A stretch of DNA of 64,000 nucleotides from Pascua guehoae (taxonomy: Eukaryota > Basidiomycota > Tremellomycetes > Trichosporonales > Trichosporonaceae): the NCBI GenBank assembly GCA_001600415.1, contig BCJX01000003.1:1720416-1784415 (forward strand), given 5' to 3'. Both the position numbers and the translations under genes were made by a program. Below are positions 23,313 through 38,134 of this stretch, piece by piece; position 1 is the first letter of the stretch, and every line of letters starts with the position of its first letter. The notes under the pieces were generated by a model that worked only from the letters and a program-made list of their open reading frames with translations, was not told the DNA's origin and ran no database searches.

Positions 23313-23862
23313 ATTTAGAAATTGGATGCAATGTGGAACAGGAGATGGTCCCGCTCGGTTAGGGGAATGCGGGCCAGGTGCGCGGGTGTCGCGTCCGCAC
23401 CGCGGGATCGCGCAGGTTTAGGTATGGAGTCATGGCTTGCAACGTACATGGTTGACTGGCAGACTCGATCAAGTATGTTCAAGTGTGTTCGTGTCGAGTG
23501 CTGAAGAGCGGGCGTAAGCGGTCGATATAGAGACCAGGGCGAGCAATGGACCACCACAAACGCCCCTGGCCCAGCCGCGTACAACATAACGAAACTTCTC
23601 TCCAACGCCTCTCAACCACAACTCTGTCGAACGGCAAAACACAAGAAACGCCAACGGACGCAGAGCATATCATGCATACAAGGATATATCGGTCGCAGTC
23701 GGGTACGAGCCGTCCACCATCGGCGGCGGGGTCGGCCACGCGCAGGTCTAGAGGCGTGGAGCGTGCGCGAGCCACAGTTAGCACGTTGCACGGCAGTATG
23801 TCGGCAGTGGAGGCCACATTGGGACAAGGGTGTGTCCGTGTCGTCCAGGATAGGGCCTACGT
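23313..23862. other. Convergent 3' spacer between THI20 and the NDR kinase
   Basis: About 550 bases. No convincing exon is seen; the minus-strand frames here are not continuous with the kinase, whose stop is at 23863. Confidence 0.5.
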
Positions 23863-26587
<2,725 letters not shown>

Positions 26588-27742
26588 GGTGCGGCTTGGG
26601 GGACGTGAAGAGAGAGAGTGTGTGTGTGTTGTGTAGAGATGTGGGGATGTGGAGATGTGGGTTAAGTGTGCCAGATGCGAGAGGGGGGAGGGAGGGAGGG
26701 GGTTGTGCGGTGCTACAGGGAGGTGCTCTATGGTCGTATGGTCACAGTGTCTTGTCGCTTGTCGATGCAACCTATCAGTCTAGGTGTTGAGCGTTGCCTC
26801 GGTTGAGTCCAGTGGGTGGTCGTGGCGCGTCAGGGGGTGCCGTTCAAGGGGTGATGCGAGCGAGGGTCGAGTCGGGTCAGGCTATACAGGTAGGCAACAA
26901 TGGAATGGCTTTGGGCCCGGATGCCCGGTATGCTCGGGTTCCTCTGTCAGAGACGAGGCGAGGGAGGCCTCTTCTCTTGAGACGTGGCTGAGACGAAAGG
27001 CAAAGCGGGAGCATTCGCCCAGGCTCCAGGCTCTGGACTCTGGACTCGACTCTGGGTTTCAGGCACTCCAATCGCCCATTCGACGACACGACACCCCCTT
27101 GGTGCATGCATGCATGCATTGCCCTTGATCTCATGTCCACCATCTCATACCAGATCGTGCCCCATGCGACCCCCACTGCCACCCCCAACCTCCTATTGTT
27201 CCACGTCCCACTCGTCGTCTCGCATGTCAATGTATGCCGTCTTTGTCTCATTGTGTCGTGAGAACGCTTGTGCACAAAGCATTGGAGACAATGTGCCAAC
27301 TCCCGTCTCCCGACGATTCCAGGGTTGCATCGCGATATGGCGTTCCATTACTCGCGCTTGACGGCATGCTCGGATCGCCCACGCCACATCACATTATTGC
27401 CTCGTTAGTGCTTTGGTGCTTTGTCCTTGTTCGCTTGGCTCCAGACCATCGGCACTGAGCTGCAACTGCCACTTATGGGGTCGACTGCGGCTGCCCACAT
27501 GTGCATTCTGGTACTTCTTGGACTTGCTATACTTGTCAACTTCTGAACTTCTTCTTCTTCTTCTTTGTCTCTTTCCTCTTCTCCTTGTTCAATGCTTTCG
27601 ACACTTCTGAATATCCTCGGCGACTCATTCATGTGGCCACGCAAACCGCCACCCAAACGCGACATTCTGGGGCACGGGATCGGACGTGTCGGCGTCGGGG
27701 TTTGTTTCGGCGGCGGCGGCGACGTCTGAGACGGCGACGGCC
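26588..27742. other. Upstream region of the NDR kinase gene
   Basis: About 1.15 kb with no supported gene. It has GT-rich and purine-rich simple sequence next to the kinase start, a TGCATGCATGCATGCATT run near 27104-27121, and CTTCTT-rich sequence near 27545-27580. Confidence 0.5.
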
Positions 27743-28573
27743 TTAGCCCGTCTTGTACTTGTGCTCCCCGGGCTGGACCTGGAGGACGGTGTCAGTACTG
27801 CCACGTAACGGGGGGCCAAAGCAGGAGGAGGCGGAACACTACACACACCTTGCGAATATCGACGTTCATGGTGGGCATCGAGTCCTCCATGTGTCCGTCG
27901 CGCGTCTTGTACCTGTACTTGAACTGGGCGACCTGGCTATATGGTGTGAGTGGTGACTTGCTCCGAGTATAGAGTACAGGGCAGCAACTTACCCAGGAGC
28001 GAGGTCTTGCTCGGCCGTGTCCTCCCACGGCTGGACCATGCCGCGGCGCGTGAGGCGGCGCTCTTCTCCGCCCTCGGTGACCTTGGTCATGCTGCGTGTG
28101 AGTACCTGTGTGTGGGCTGGGGACTGTAGTAGAGACATACGCAAAGTAGCCAGTCACGCCTGCGTGGGTTAGTATCGCATTGGTATTTTGTGCGGGAAAG
28201 GGGGCGAGTGGCGTGGCCACAAGTCGTGGCTATCCAGCGCCACAATGGTGGCCACAACGTTGTGTCCCGCCCCAGACCGGGGTCTACTCACAGGCAATGC
28301 CCACGAGAATGGCAGAGAGAGGATACAGTGCGGGGTCCTTCCTGGCAAAGCGGTTGACTTGGCGGGACGCCTGCATGATGTTTCCGCGCGCAGTGAGCTT
28401 GTGCGGGTCGACCTAAGTGTGTCAGCGTGTGCTTCCTGGCGTACAAGTGGGGGTGGCGTCGAGTGGAGCGTGGGGCTGGGGCTGGGGCGAGGGAACGGGC
28501 GAAGGGCTGGGTGGGTGGCGACGCAACTCACGTCGGTCGCGACGCGCTCGGGGAAGCTTGTTGTGTTGGTCAT
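27743..28573 (-). CDS. Small single-pass membrane protein, possibly mitochondrial
   Basis: Six small exons (28573-28532, 28412-28292, 28159-28141, 28091-27993, 27936-27849, 27778-27743) give 134 aa. All phases agree. One hydrophobic segment, YPLSAILVGIACVTGYFAM (about residues 45-64), follows a basic stretch (QASRQVNRFARKDPALYP). The rest is hydrophilic, ending VQPGEHKYKTG. The layout faintly recalls B12D/NDUFA4-type small inner-membrane proteins, but I do not recognise the family. The third exon is only 19 nt. A signal peptide is not evident; the N-terminus is short and polar. Confidence 0.7.
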
Positions 28574-29664
28574 TGTGGGGTGGGGCCAGCTAGGTTGTGG
28601 TGAGGGGATTTACAGCGGTACGGTCGTGAGTGAGTGGTGCGTAGAGACGGGGGGGGGAGAAGATAACGGAGAGACTGGGGCTGGTGCAGAGTGGTGACCT
28701 ATATACGCTGGGGGGCGCAGTTGTGGAGTGCGTCGTGAGTCGTGGTGTTTCCCACACTCTGGGCGGAGGATAAGGCAGAAGGCACGAGACACCACGTCAG
28801 ACAATCACATGGGTAGTGGGTGGCAGAGACATACCCTCGAGCACGCACTCTGGCCGCGGGCGGCGATTACGATTGACCCAGAACGATCCTGATCGTGGCA
28901 GGAGAAGGGCTAGCAGGGCAGGCAGGACCAGCAGGACCAGCAGCGCCAGCTTGGCAGCAGCATGGGAGAACAAGGCGGGAGTAGTAAGCTTGCATACAGT
29001 TGGCGTCGCGCGTTGTGCGCGTCGCAGGCCTGTGGTGCACAAGAGGCGTGGCGGTGGCTGGCAATCTAGCAATCTGGGTACAAGGCCGAGGTGGAGCATG
29101 GAGCGGAGAAGAGCACAAGAACAGAACGCCGCAAAAGGCAAGGCTTCCTGCTCACATGACCTGACTCGCCGCGTTCTCTGCATATACTTTGGCATACCTC
29201 CGGCCTCCGAGTGCCTCTCGCGGGTATCGGACCAGTCCGAATTGCGGTGTACGTCATGCAGCACTAGTGCGCAACGAGGAGAGACACTTTTTGGCTGCGA
29301 GTTAGCGTGTCGAGGAATGATGACACTCTTTGAGGTGGTGTAAGGTGTAAATCAGGCTCACATGATGCAAGCTGCATAAGGCTAGAGTACACAGTTAGTC
29401 AGGCTCAGTCCTAGTACTGTAGTCAAAGGTGGCAAAGAGGCAAGGTTGTTCCAGATCCCCTCGAATCGCCACTCAAGGACCCCCGCCAGCGCAAGCCAGT
29501 GATATGACCACGTGGACCACGTGGCAGAACCACACATCTTTGTTGTTGCCACCCAGTCATCTTGACGACCGGTATTCTGACCTGTCCCAACTTCTCCACA
29601 ACCCCATCTAATCTTGATCTCTGACCACTCCAACATCCCTCAGTCACCCCCCGACGTGCCCAAC
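28574..29664. promoter_or_regulatory. Divergent upstream region with paired CACGTG motifs before RAD14
   Basis: About 1.1 kb between divergent genes without a supported ORF. Two CCACGTGG palindromes lie one base apart at 29508-29515 and 29517-29524, about 140-155 bp upstream of the RAD14 ATG. CACGTG binds fungal bHLH and some bZIP factors; regulation of RAD14 by it is inferred. Confidence 0.45.
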
Positions 29665-31105
29665 ATGAGCACCAACCCCGAACCGGGGCTCACGCCCGCC
29701 CAATCCCGCCTCGCAGCCATGAACCGCCTCAGGGCCAAGCAAAAGCTCACGCGCCCGGCCGCTTCGTCGTCGTCGTCTTCGTCATCCGCGTTCCCGCTCG
29801 TGCACAAGTCGGCCGCGGTGCCGTCCAATGCGCGCAACATGGTCGCCGAGCAAAAGACAGCCGCTGACGTACCAGCCCCATTACCGCGCGACTCGCGCCT
29901 GGGGAAGTACTTTGAGTACGACCTGAGCAAGCTGCACAATTCGCGCGGCGGCTTTCTCACCCTCGAGGACACCGAGGGGGATCGGGTGCGGACGATTGTC
30001 GAGCTCGCGCGCGAAAAGGAGCGCGAAAAGGCCATGATGCGTGCGGGAGAGGAGCCGCGTGAGTGATAGGCAAGCAAGGGGGTGATAGAAGTGCTCGCCA
30101 CGGTGCTCTGGGATACGATACACTCGCACTCGCTAACATTAGCAATCGACCCAGACTCGTCGCCACGGTGCAGCGAATGCAACTCGCTCGAGATCGACCA
30201 CCAGTTTCTCAAAGTATTCGACACGCGCGTGTGCAAGCGGTGCAAGGAAAAGCATCCCGAAAAGTACTCGCTCCTGACAAAGACCGAATGCAAAGAGGTG
30301 GGTGTCGAGTCGAGCTAGACAATGCCACAGCATAGCTCATGCGCGTCCCTACATTACCCACCCCCCGTAATGACACACACTCACACCCAGGACTACCTCC
30401 TCACCGACCCCGAGCTCAGAGACCGCGACCTCCTCCCACACCTCCTCAAGGCCAACCCGCACGCGTCGACGTATTCCAACATGATGCTCTTCCTCCGCGG
30501 GCAGGTGGAGAAAGTCGCATGGGACAAGTGGGGCGGCGAGGAGGGGCTCGATGCCGAGTGGGCGCGGAGGGAGGAGTTTAAGAAGCGCAAGCGCGAGGCA
30601 AAGTTTGAGGCCGGGTTGAAAGAGTGAGTTTCGGTTGGGCTGCGAGGCGGGTTCGTGGCGGTGGATGTGGGGAGGGGGCGCAGTGGGTGTTGGATCGGTT
30701 TGGTTTGGGCGGTTGGGAATCAGGGTGGTTGAGGGTGGTAGGGGTGGTTGGCTGTCATGTCGAAAGAGGAATCGGCATACCCGAGAGTAGACTCGGAGTA
30801 AGCTACAAGCTCGAAAGATTCTGAATGCCGTTCGACAGCAGCCGAACAGGTGTACACCGGACGACGCCGACTGCATTGATGATGGTACCAATGGTCCACC
30901 AGGAAGCCCAATGGCCTTACCTCCATCAACACGCTAACCCCGCAGCCTCCGCAAACGGACACGCAACATGCAGTACCAGCGCAAACTCGAGGCCGAGCAC
31001 CGGCACGAGTTTGTCGACGTCGAAGAGATTACAGACGAGAATGGCGACACGCATACGCGGCAGCAGTGCGAGTGCGGCGCCGAGCAGGAGGTGGAGGTGT
31101 TCTAG
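29665..31105 (+). CDS. RAD14: XPA/Rad14 nucleotide-excision-repair damage-recognition protein
   Basis: Scaffold and damage verifier in nucleotide excision repair, binding damaged DNA together with RPA and TFIIH. Exons 29665-30058, 30143-30297, 30391-30623 and 30946-31105 give 313 aa. A zinc finger of the XPA pattern C-x2-C-x17-C-x2-C is visible ([13 protein letters not shown] then [14 protein letters not shown]), followed by [20 protein letters not shown] and [20 protein letters not shown], all hallmarks of the DNA-binding domain. The N-terminus has a [19 protein letters not shown] stretch. The C-terminal acidic tail contains a CEC pair. RPA2 of the same repair machinery is encoded about 5 kb away, but nothing suggests co-regulation. 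Confidence 0.93.
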
Positions 31106-31791
31106 CTGGGCAGAGGGGGTAGAGGGGTAGCGGGGTAGAGAGGGCAGAGGGGCAAGAGGGGGTAGAGAGGATAGAGGGTATCGAGATTGGGGCGGAGCGT
31201 GTGTGAGGCGAAAAGAGACGGCCACGCAGCCCACGCAGCCATGCGGTGCCACTAGGTGTAGAACTCTCCAGTGGGACGGGACGAGTGTCGGTCGACGGAT
31301 CGACGGCTTTGTATGCCCAGTACGAGGTGTACGCACCGCTACACTACATGTTGTACCCATTATTCCAAACACCGAGGCTGCACCTGAGCCGCGCAAGACG
31401 GGACACGGGGCACCGGATACTGGACGCGCCCTCGACACGCGCCGGCATACACAACGTCCACAACTGCACTCGCACGCGACGCGCCGAGACATAACCGAGA
31501 CAGATACATGACCAAACTGAAACTCTATAGCAAGACATGGGCACGCGCACTGATTCTGCGCCACTGATCCACTGATCCATCCCCTCACCTCTTCGCCTCC
31601 TCGCCTCTTCTCCTCTTCGTCTCCTCGCCTCCTCGCCTTGTCGTACTCTCTGTGGCCTCTCCACTTTTGCACCCCAGCACCTCTCGCCGTCGCACACCGC
31701 CACGAACTGCGGGAGAGCATCTCCGCCCGCCACCGCGGCCTTTTACACCCCCACCACACTCCGCTCCGCCACCGCGGCCGCCACCGCACAC
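31106..31791. other. Convergent spacer with simple repeats
   Basis: About 690 bases. The left end is GGGGTAGAG-type purine repeat (31114-31180) and the right end a CCTCGCCTCTTCTCC-type pyrimidine repeat (31584-31640). No gene is seen. Confidence 0.5.
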
Positions 31792-33904
31792 CTACTTGCG
31801 GTACGTGCAGCACGAGATGACGTAGGGCAAGACGGCGAGGGCCATCAAGACAAACGAGGCCCAGACGAGCCCGAGCGCGGGGCCGGCCGTGACGGTGATG
31901 CCGAGGCCGACCTTGCCGCCTGTGACCTTTACGATTTTCGGGGGGGCGTCCTTTACGATGACCGAGGTCCAGATGGGGGGGCCGCTGGGTGTTAGTTGGC
32001 GAGTCCGTTGGGGGGGNNNNNNNNNNNNNNNNNNNNNNNNNNNNNNNNNNNNNNNNNNNNNNNNNNNNNNNNNNNNNNNNNNNNNNNNNNNNNNNNNNNN
32101 NNNNNNNNNNNNNNNNNNNNNNNNNNNNNNNNNNNNNNNNNNNNNNNNNNNNNNNNNNNNNNNNNNNNNNNNNNNNNNNNNNNNNNNNNNNNNNNNNNNN
32201 NNNNNNNNNNNNNNNNNNNNNNNNNNNNNNNNNNNNNNNNNNNNNNNNNNNNNNNNNNNNNNNNNNCCCTCCCCACCACCACACGCCACAACTCACATCA
32301 TGAGCAAAATCGCACTGACACCGGCACACACGGCGGCGACGAAAAAGCTCAGCCGGTGCTTGACGAGCCCAAACACAAACGCGACGAGCGTGAGCGCCGA
32401 GCCGACAAAGATGAGCAGGCTCGCGACGCGCGTCAGGCCGTGGTTCCACCCGTCGTCGCGGAACGCGTGCGCGTCCTTTGGAATAATGTCGGATGTAATC
32501 TTCTTGTAATTGTTGGGCTTTTCGGGCGCGTCGGCAATCATCTGCGCAAAGGGCTCAAACGGGTAGCCGAACATTGTGTCGTTGCAGGCGCCGCCGCCGT
32601 TCTTTTGGTACCCGCAGGCGCCTGGGGTTAGCACGCCGAACGCCGAGCGGAGCGAGGCGGGAGGCGGGAGGCAAAGTGGCGCCGAGCGGAGCGAGGCGTG
32701 AGGCGACGCGTGGGGGTGAGGGGTACAGTGACGCCGGACAGAGTCAGGCGTGAGGGATACAGTGACGCCGAGCAGCGCGGAGCCGAGTCAGGTGTGAGGG
32801 GTAAAATGGCACCGAGCAAAGGGCGAGGGCAAGTGGACCTCGAGGTGCGAGACAGAGCCCAGGAAGCATCCCCGAGCCGTCCAGTGGCACCTCTCATCGC
32901 AAGGCCCCGCGTGTGCGACGAAGAATGGCACAACATCACACCGAGCTCGCACAAGTACTCTGCTCAGACCAGAGACACCTGCCCACCCAGACCCGGCTCA
33001 GACGACACCACATCCAACTCGGCCCAGACAACACAGCCCCTCCCCCAACCATTCCCACCAACACCCCCCCCCCCCCCCCCCTCTCTCCCCTTTAACCCCC
33101 GCGTCAGACTCACTGTAAAGCCCATAGCGATAGTACTGCCTCAAACCCTTACTCTGCCCCATGGGCTGGTTGGTCGTGTCGTACAGGCCCGCCGAGACCT
33201 TGTTGGCCGTCTGGACCGCCTGGCCAAAGCTGCGTGTCAGTACAGGCATGGAGGGTAATCTGTGGCCAGCCATGTGGGCAAGGTGCCACGATGGTGAGGA
33301 GCACTACGGGTGGTGGAACGCAGTTGCACGCAGATCATGATAGAGGCGAGAGGCTGGCATTGGGGGTTGGTGATTCCTCGCATGTGTCGACTGCCACTCA
33401 AAGCGGGGCAAAGTGGGCCGCCGAGGTGGCAGCGGGCCTGCTGCGTGCTGCGGTCTGTAACCCCTCTCGACAGCTCGACAGCTCCATGGCTCCACAGATC
33501 GACAAGATCGACATCCTCGACCAAGATTGACTTGCCCATGATCGCCCTTGCGACGATCTACCCGCCACATCACACAGCCACAACATGCCAACATGCCAAC
33601 AACAACAACGAGCGTGGCGGGCAGGTGGCGTGCACAGGGACGGGACACGGCGTGCACAAACACAAACACCCACAGCCCATAGCCCACAGGCCAGCGCCCA
33701 CCGCACTGCGGTCGGCGCCGTCTGTCGCGGACACTGGGGACCACTGGCGAGCCTGGCCCAGCTGCCAGCTGTACACTGCGCCGACGCGGGATACAGGCCG
33801 ACACTCGTTCGTGCTGTCCGCCACGACCCTCCCCAGACTGTCACTCCCACTCCCCACCTCCTCCAGCGTACTCCCGCCTACTGCCCATCTACTCCCCCCC
33901 TTAC

Positions 33905-33938
<34 letters not shown>

Positions 33939-34139
33939 CCCCCCCCCCCCTCCCGGCCCCCAACACACCACACACCCCGCCCGAGTCCCCCGCACTCACC
34001 CCTTGACATCCAGCTGGACGATGTACAGCCCATTCGCGACGGCGCCCGCGTTAATCTGCCCAATGTTGGCAAAGGCCAGGAGCACCATGGCGATAAACGT
34101 CAGCACGCTCGCGCCCGCGATGCAGTGTTCGCCCCTCAT
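31792..34139 (-). CDS. SUR7/PalI-family four-span plasma membrane protein
   Basis: Predicted claudin-like protein of the Sur7/PalI group, which function in eisosome domains or pH signalling. Exons 34139-34000, 33229-33114, 32621-32297 and 31984-31792 give 257 aa. TM1 lies in the first ~30 residues; an outer loop has Cys-containing ACGYQKNGGGACNDTMFGYP; later TM segments include VASLLIFVGSALTLVAFVF, a stretch around FFVAAVCAGVSAILL and WASFVLMALAVLPYVISCC. The assembly gap at 32017-32266 falls in the last intron, so coding sequence is intact if the gap is intronic only. Introns 1 and 2 hold long C tracts on the plus strand and intron 2 a degenerate tandem repeat. Which Sur7/PalI subgroup it belongs to is uncertain. 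Confidence 0.75.
32017..32266. other. Assembly gap (250 N)
   Basis: A run of exactly 250 N within the last intron of the SUR7-like gene, directly after a run of G. The true length is unknown. Confidence 0.99.
32633..32820. repeat. Degenerate tandem repeat in a SUR7-like intron
   Basis: Several imperfect copies of a GAGGCGTGAGGGGTACAGTG-type unit with CGCCGAGCGGAGCGAG segments. It lies wholly in intron 2 of the SUR7-like gene. Confidence 0.7.
33064..33081. repeat. Poly-C tract (18 nt)
   Basis: Homopolymer within intron 2 of the SUR7-like gene (poly-G on the coding strand). Confidence 0.9.
33906..33950. repeat. Poly-C tract (32 C, one G, 12 C)
   Basis: Long homopolymer in intron 1 of the SUR7-like gene, about 50 bases from the first exon on the coding strand. 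Confidence 0.9.
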
Positions 34140-35600
34140 CGTGCAGTCGGGGTGTAGTGCAGTGTGGTGTCGGTGAGTGTCGGTCGGTGCCCGTGTCGGT
34201 CGGTGTAGGTTGTCGCAGGGCAGGAGGAGACAGAGACAGGAGAGGACGAGGACGCTGGATGGTGCGTGTCGAGGTGCGAGCGGGCGAGGGTCGGGTGCGC
34301 TCTCGATGAACAACAGACAAGAGACAACCACAAAGGCGAGTAAATGAAGAGTTCTATGATCTGCACACCAAAGAGCGGTACCGACCTTGAGCCTTGCTAG
34401 CGTTGCAAGCCTTGGCGACCACCTTGGGTGCAAGGCTTGTTGTTGCACAGAATTGAGGGCATGAGGGCACCAAAAACGCCATCACAGGACACTACTGGGG
34501 GGCGCGAGCATCCTGCTTTGCCAAGGAGACAAGCACGGGCTGGCGGGAATGGCCCGAGGTCCAAGGTTTAAAGGAGGTCGAGGTCTGGCCGTGTCCCTCG
34601 GTCCTCAGACATGGCTTGTCCGTTCCTTGTTTTCCTTTCATTAGGCTGGTGTTGCATTCAACCTTGATGCTTGATGCGGTAGCAAGAGCCGGGCCGTGGG
34701 GGACTACTGGCCAGGTAGCTAGCTAGCTAGCTAGCTTGTGGCCTGGGGATGGGGTACAGGTCCAGACGCACGCACGACGCGTCGAAGCAGAGCCTGTACG
34801 CACCTGTCTCGCTCGCTCGCTCGCGCTCGCGTCTGTGGCGTACCGCGTACCGCCGTGGGGTACGACGACGTGCCGTAGTGTGCAATGTTCGGGGGGGCAG
34901 CGGTCCCTGAGGCAGAGGGCGAGTGCCTGGAAGAGCTGCAGGCACATTATCTCCGGTCTCCTTCTGGTCCATGCTCCTGTGCGATACCGCTCTATTCACT
35001 GGGGCCAGGCGACCTTGACATCCTGCCATCCTGCGAGCATTTAGCCTTGTGGCCATGCCTGCTCCAGAGGTGCCGACAAGATTCAAAGGGCGTTCAATGG
35101 ACAGGGGTGGGCCATGAAAGAGTGGAATAATGGCCTAGATTCAGGGCGTCGCTTCTGAATGCTCGTTTGTTTTTCTCACTCAATTTCCTTTGTGCACTGG
35201 GACTGGCTCATGCTCGCTACCACTCTTGTTGAATGCCCATTTCACTGCACACCCTAACCTTGCCACAGTCTGGCGCGCAATCTGGCAGCAAGCTGGCTGC
35301 AGCTGGCCAGCTGGCCAAGTGGCAACCCGCATGGCCGCCACTTTGACCACTTTGCCACGCGACCCTGCCTCGCGCTGGCCAATGCCGGCCGACGCGCCGA
35401 GCAGCCCTCGGAACCGAACGAGCATTCTCATGTCGGCGATTGACCCGCGCTTGACCTGCGCTGGGCCGCGCTTGGTCCATCCGCGCTTGATTTTGCGTCT
35501 CGCGCTTGATCTCACGCGCCTGATCTTCGACGTATACACATCTCCTATAAAACATGTACTCTACAGCGCTGCCATCTCTATGGGGCTCCTCATAGCCATA
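34140..35600. other. Intergenic region between RPA2 3' end and SUR7-like 5' end
   Basis: About 1.46 kb with no supported gene. It contains a TAGC tetranucleotide run (34717-34736) and a CTGGCCAGCTGGCC-type palindromic stretch near 35295-35325. Confidence 0.5.
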
Positions 35601-37063
35601 CTATGCCGCCTTGATGTGCTGCAACATTAGCGCTCGTCGCGACCGCCGGCTTTGGATAACCAAGAGGGAAGATTTGGCCGTGAGACCGGTATGGCTCTGA
35701 CCAAACGGTCAACATGGTTTCCACCATGCCGGTATTACACCCTCCCGGTATTACACCCTCCCGGTATTACACCCTCCTCCAGCACCCCTGTCACGTCCAC
35801 ACTACTCACCAGATCATCGATAGTCGAAAACAGCAGACCCTCTGCCATGAGGTTTTCGATCGCGTCCCTGCAATGTCAGTGCTCGCCACATGAAACGGAT
35901 GATAGCACCCACATAACCTCCTCGCCACCGGCGTTGCCGACCTGGCGCGACACCATCGACACGTGCATGCCGTCGTCGTGGTCCTCGGCCGCGACAATCT
36001 CCATGACCCTGCGCTGCAGGGGCGGGAGGTGTGCATAGTCGTTGCCGGCAGGCGCGGCCGATGTGGCTGCGTAGTCGTTCCGAGTGGCACCAGCAGGAGC
36101 CTGGTTACAATAGGTAGTGTTCCAAAACGTCGTTGGGTGTTCAAGTGTGTGTAAGACAGACGTCGATGAGACAAGCATCGAGGGGTAGATATTTGTGAGA
36201 CGTGCAGTTAGAGCGGGTAGCGATCCAATGTGAGATGAAGCGAGGAAGACAGCGTCAGCACAACCCACACACAACACCGGCACACTCACAGCACCGCCAG
36301 CACCACCCGGGTTGCGAAGGCTGAGGGAGACGTAGAGCGACTTGAGAAGGTGGTGGAAGACCTCGTTGTGGTCCTCGATGGCGCGGAGGTACTGGGCCGA
36401 AACATGACGCTTGCCGCCAAACACCTTGATGGTGCCCGTCACCATGACATACTTGTCCTGCTCGATGCCCGTCATCTTGCCCATCTCGTCATCTGCGCTG
36501 TCCAGCCACTGGCGCACGTCAATGTATCCGGTCCCGTCGCCAATCTCGTACGAAACGTTGGTCGCCGTGGTCGCAGAGTTGATGACCGAGCCGACAAACT
36601 GGACCTGGATGTTAGAGGCGGCGCTTCTTTTGTCTTGTTACAACAGCTGAGTGTTCTCAACTCGTTTCATTCTCATTCCTCCTCGCCGTCTTTCCTTCTC
36701 TACCTTCCCCCCTACGCCTTCCCCCTTCCTCCCTTCCCACGTTCGCCACTACATCTCGGTCACCTACTCACCTGATTGATGTCGTGGCCGTCAATCTGGT
36801 AATCCGAGTCTGGGTGTGTCTGGCTCGCGTCGTTGATCTGCTTGACAGTGACCGGGCGCAGGCTCTGGTTCCCACGTCCCTGCTTGTCAGCTAACAACCT
36901 GCTGTCTTTTGCCTAGCTAACCTTCTTGCCGCCTGGCGACTCTTGGCTACCGCTGTACGGCGAGCCGCCGCCCATGTATCCGCCGCCGCCGCCACCGCCG
37001 CCGCCATAGTAAGGGTTGCCGTCGCCTGCAGTCAGAATAGGAGTGGTATGCAAACGTACTCAT
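35601..37063 (-). CDS. RFA2: Replication protein A 32-kDa subunit
   Basis: Middle subunit of the single-stranded DNA-binding RPA heterotrimer, used in replication, repair and recombination. Seven exons (37063-37060, 37025-36922, 36879-36772, 36604-36290, 36100-35913, 35867-35810, 35618-35601) give 264 aa, normal for Rfa2. A Gly/Ser-rich N-terminus (likely phosphorylated) precedes the OB fold, seen as LRPVTVKQINDA, VQFVGSVINSATTATNVSY and GTGYIDVRQWLDS. The C-terminal winged helix contains VMDAIENLMAEGLLFSTIDD. The first exon is only ATGA, four bases, followed by a canonical GTACGT donor; the last coding exon is 18 nt. An ACGCGT box lies 141 bp upstream. Confidence 0.95.
35729..35776. repeat. 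Three perfect tandem copies of a 16-bp unit
   Basis: CCGGTATTACACCCTC repeated three times without error, inside the last intron of RFA2. Confidence 0.95.
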
Positions 37064-38134
37064 TGTGGTGTGGATGAGTGAATGTGGAAAGGGAAAATGG
37101 AGGAAGGCGCAAGAGCAGGAAATGTGTTTACAAGGGCAAAAGTGGTCGAGCACGAGTGAGTTGTGGTTGTCATCTCGGTACGTCGGTCATAACAGACGCT
37201 TCGACGCGTCGCGTCCAGACCACGCGAGGTGACTCAACCGTCCTCAAATGTCCAGAATTAGGCCTGCCATCGACTATATGGCCTAAAGTGTCGGAAATGG
37301 CCGTGCACGGGCCTGACGCATTCGAGTCGTGCCAGGGCAATTATCTTGTGTTAGGCAGGAGAGCCGAGGGACATGAGGGAGGGCAAAGGGTAAAGGGTAA
37401 GCGAGGCACCTTGGCTCGTTTCGGTCGCTAGGCGCGCATAAACGAAAACACACACCACACCACATGAGGCGGCGGCCCGTAGAATCGGATCCAGACAGAG
37501 TAGAGTGGACTGGACAGAGTGGCAAACAGCTGCACGGTACAGTGTGGGCAGACGGGCCAAAGGAACACCGTTCAACAGGGAAAGGTAGGTTATGCACCCA
37601 GACAGAACAGACAAGACACAAGACTCCCTCGGCTGCGCCTCAACTGCCAGCCTGCAGCCTTCCTTTGCTCTAGCCTGCCTTTCCTGCGCTTGCCTTTTGA
37701 ACCGACCGACATCCACTCGCCGGTCGTCGGTGCCGATACGGCGTAGCCCCCTTTGGCCCTTGGAGAACCCCCACTGTCTTTCATCCCTCGTGGTGTTACT
37801 CATCCCATTCCATCCATTCCATTCACTCTCCCCAATATCCATCAACGACTTTGGTCCCAAACATCGCTCTCCCACCACCCCCACACTCTATCGTGTGTGG
37901 TGACCGGCGACGATCCAACCACGCTCGGACAGCTCCGTCTCCGCCGACCCCGTGGATCCCGTACACTTTAAACCACTACTACCCCTCGAGCGTGCAACTG
38001 CCCCCCACCTCACAGGCAGTAGACGGCCTTGTCCGTTCCACTCGTCCGGCCCGCACCTCCGCTCCTCGGCACTTGCGAGTTGTCGGCCTTCCCACCACAA
38101 CCACCACCACCAACCCATCCCACCAACGCCCGCC
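37064..38134. promoter_or_regulatory. RFA2 / Zn2Cys6 divergent promoter with an MCB-like box
   Basis: About 1.07 kb between divergent genes with no ORF supported. ACGCGT at 37204-37209 matches the MluI cell-cycle box bound by fungal MBF at replication genes. The end near 38000-38130 is pyrimidine-rich, as expected of a leader. Confidence 0.45.
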
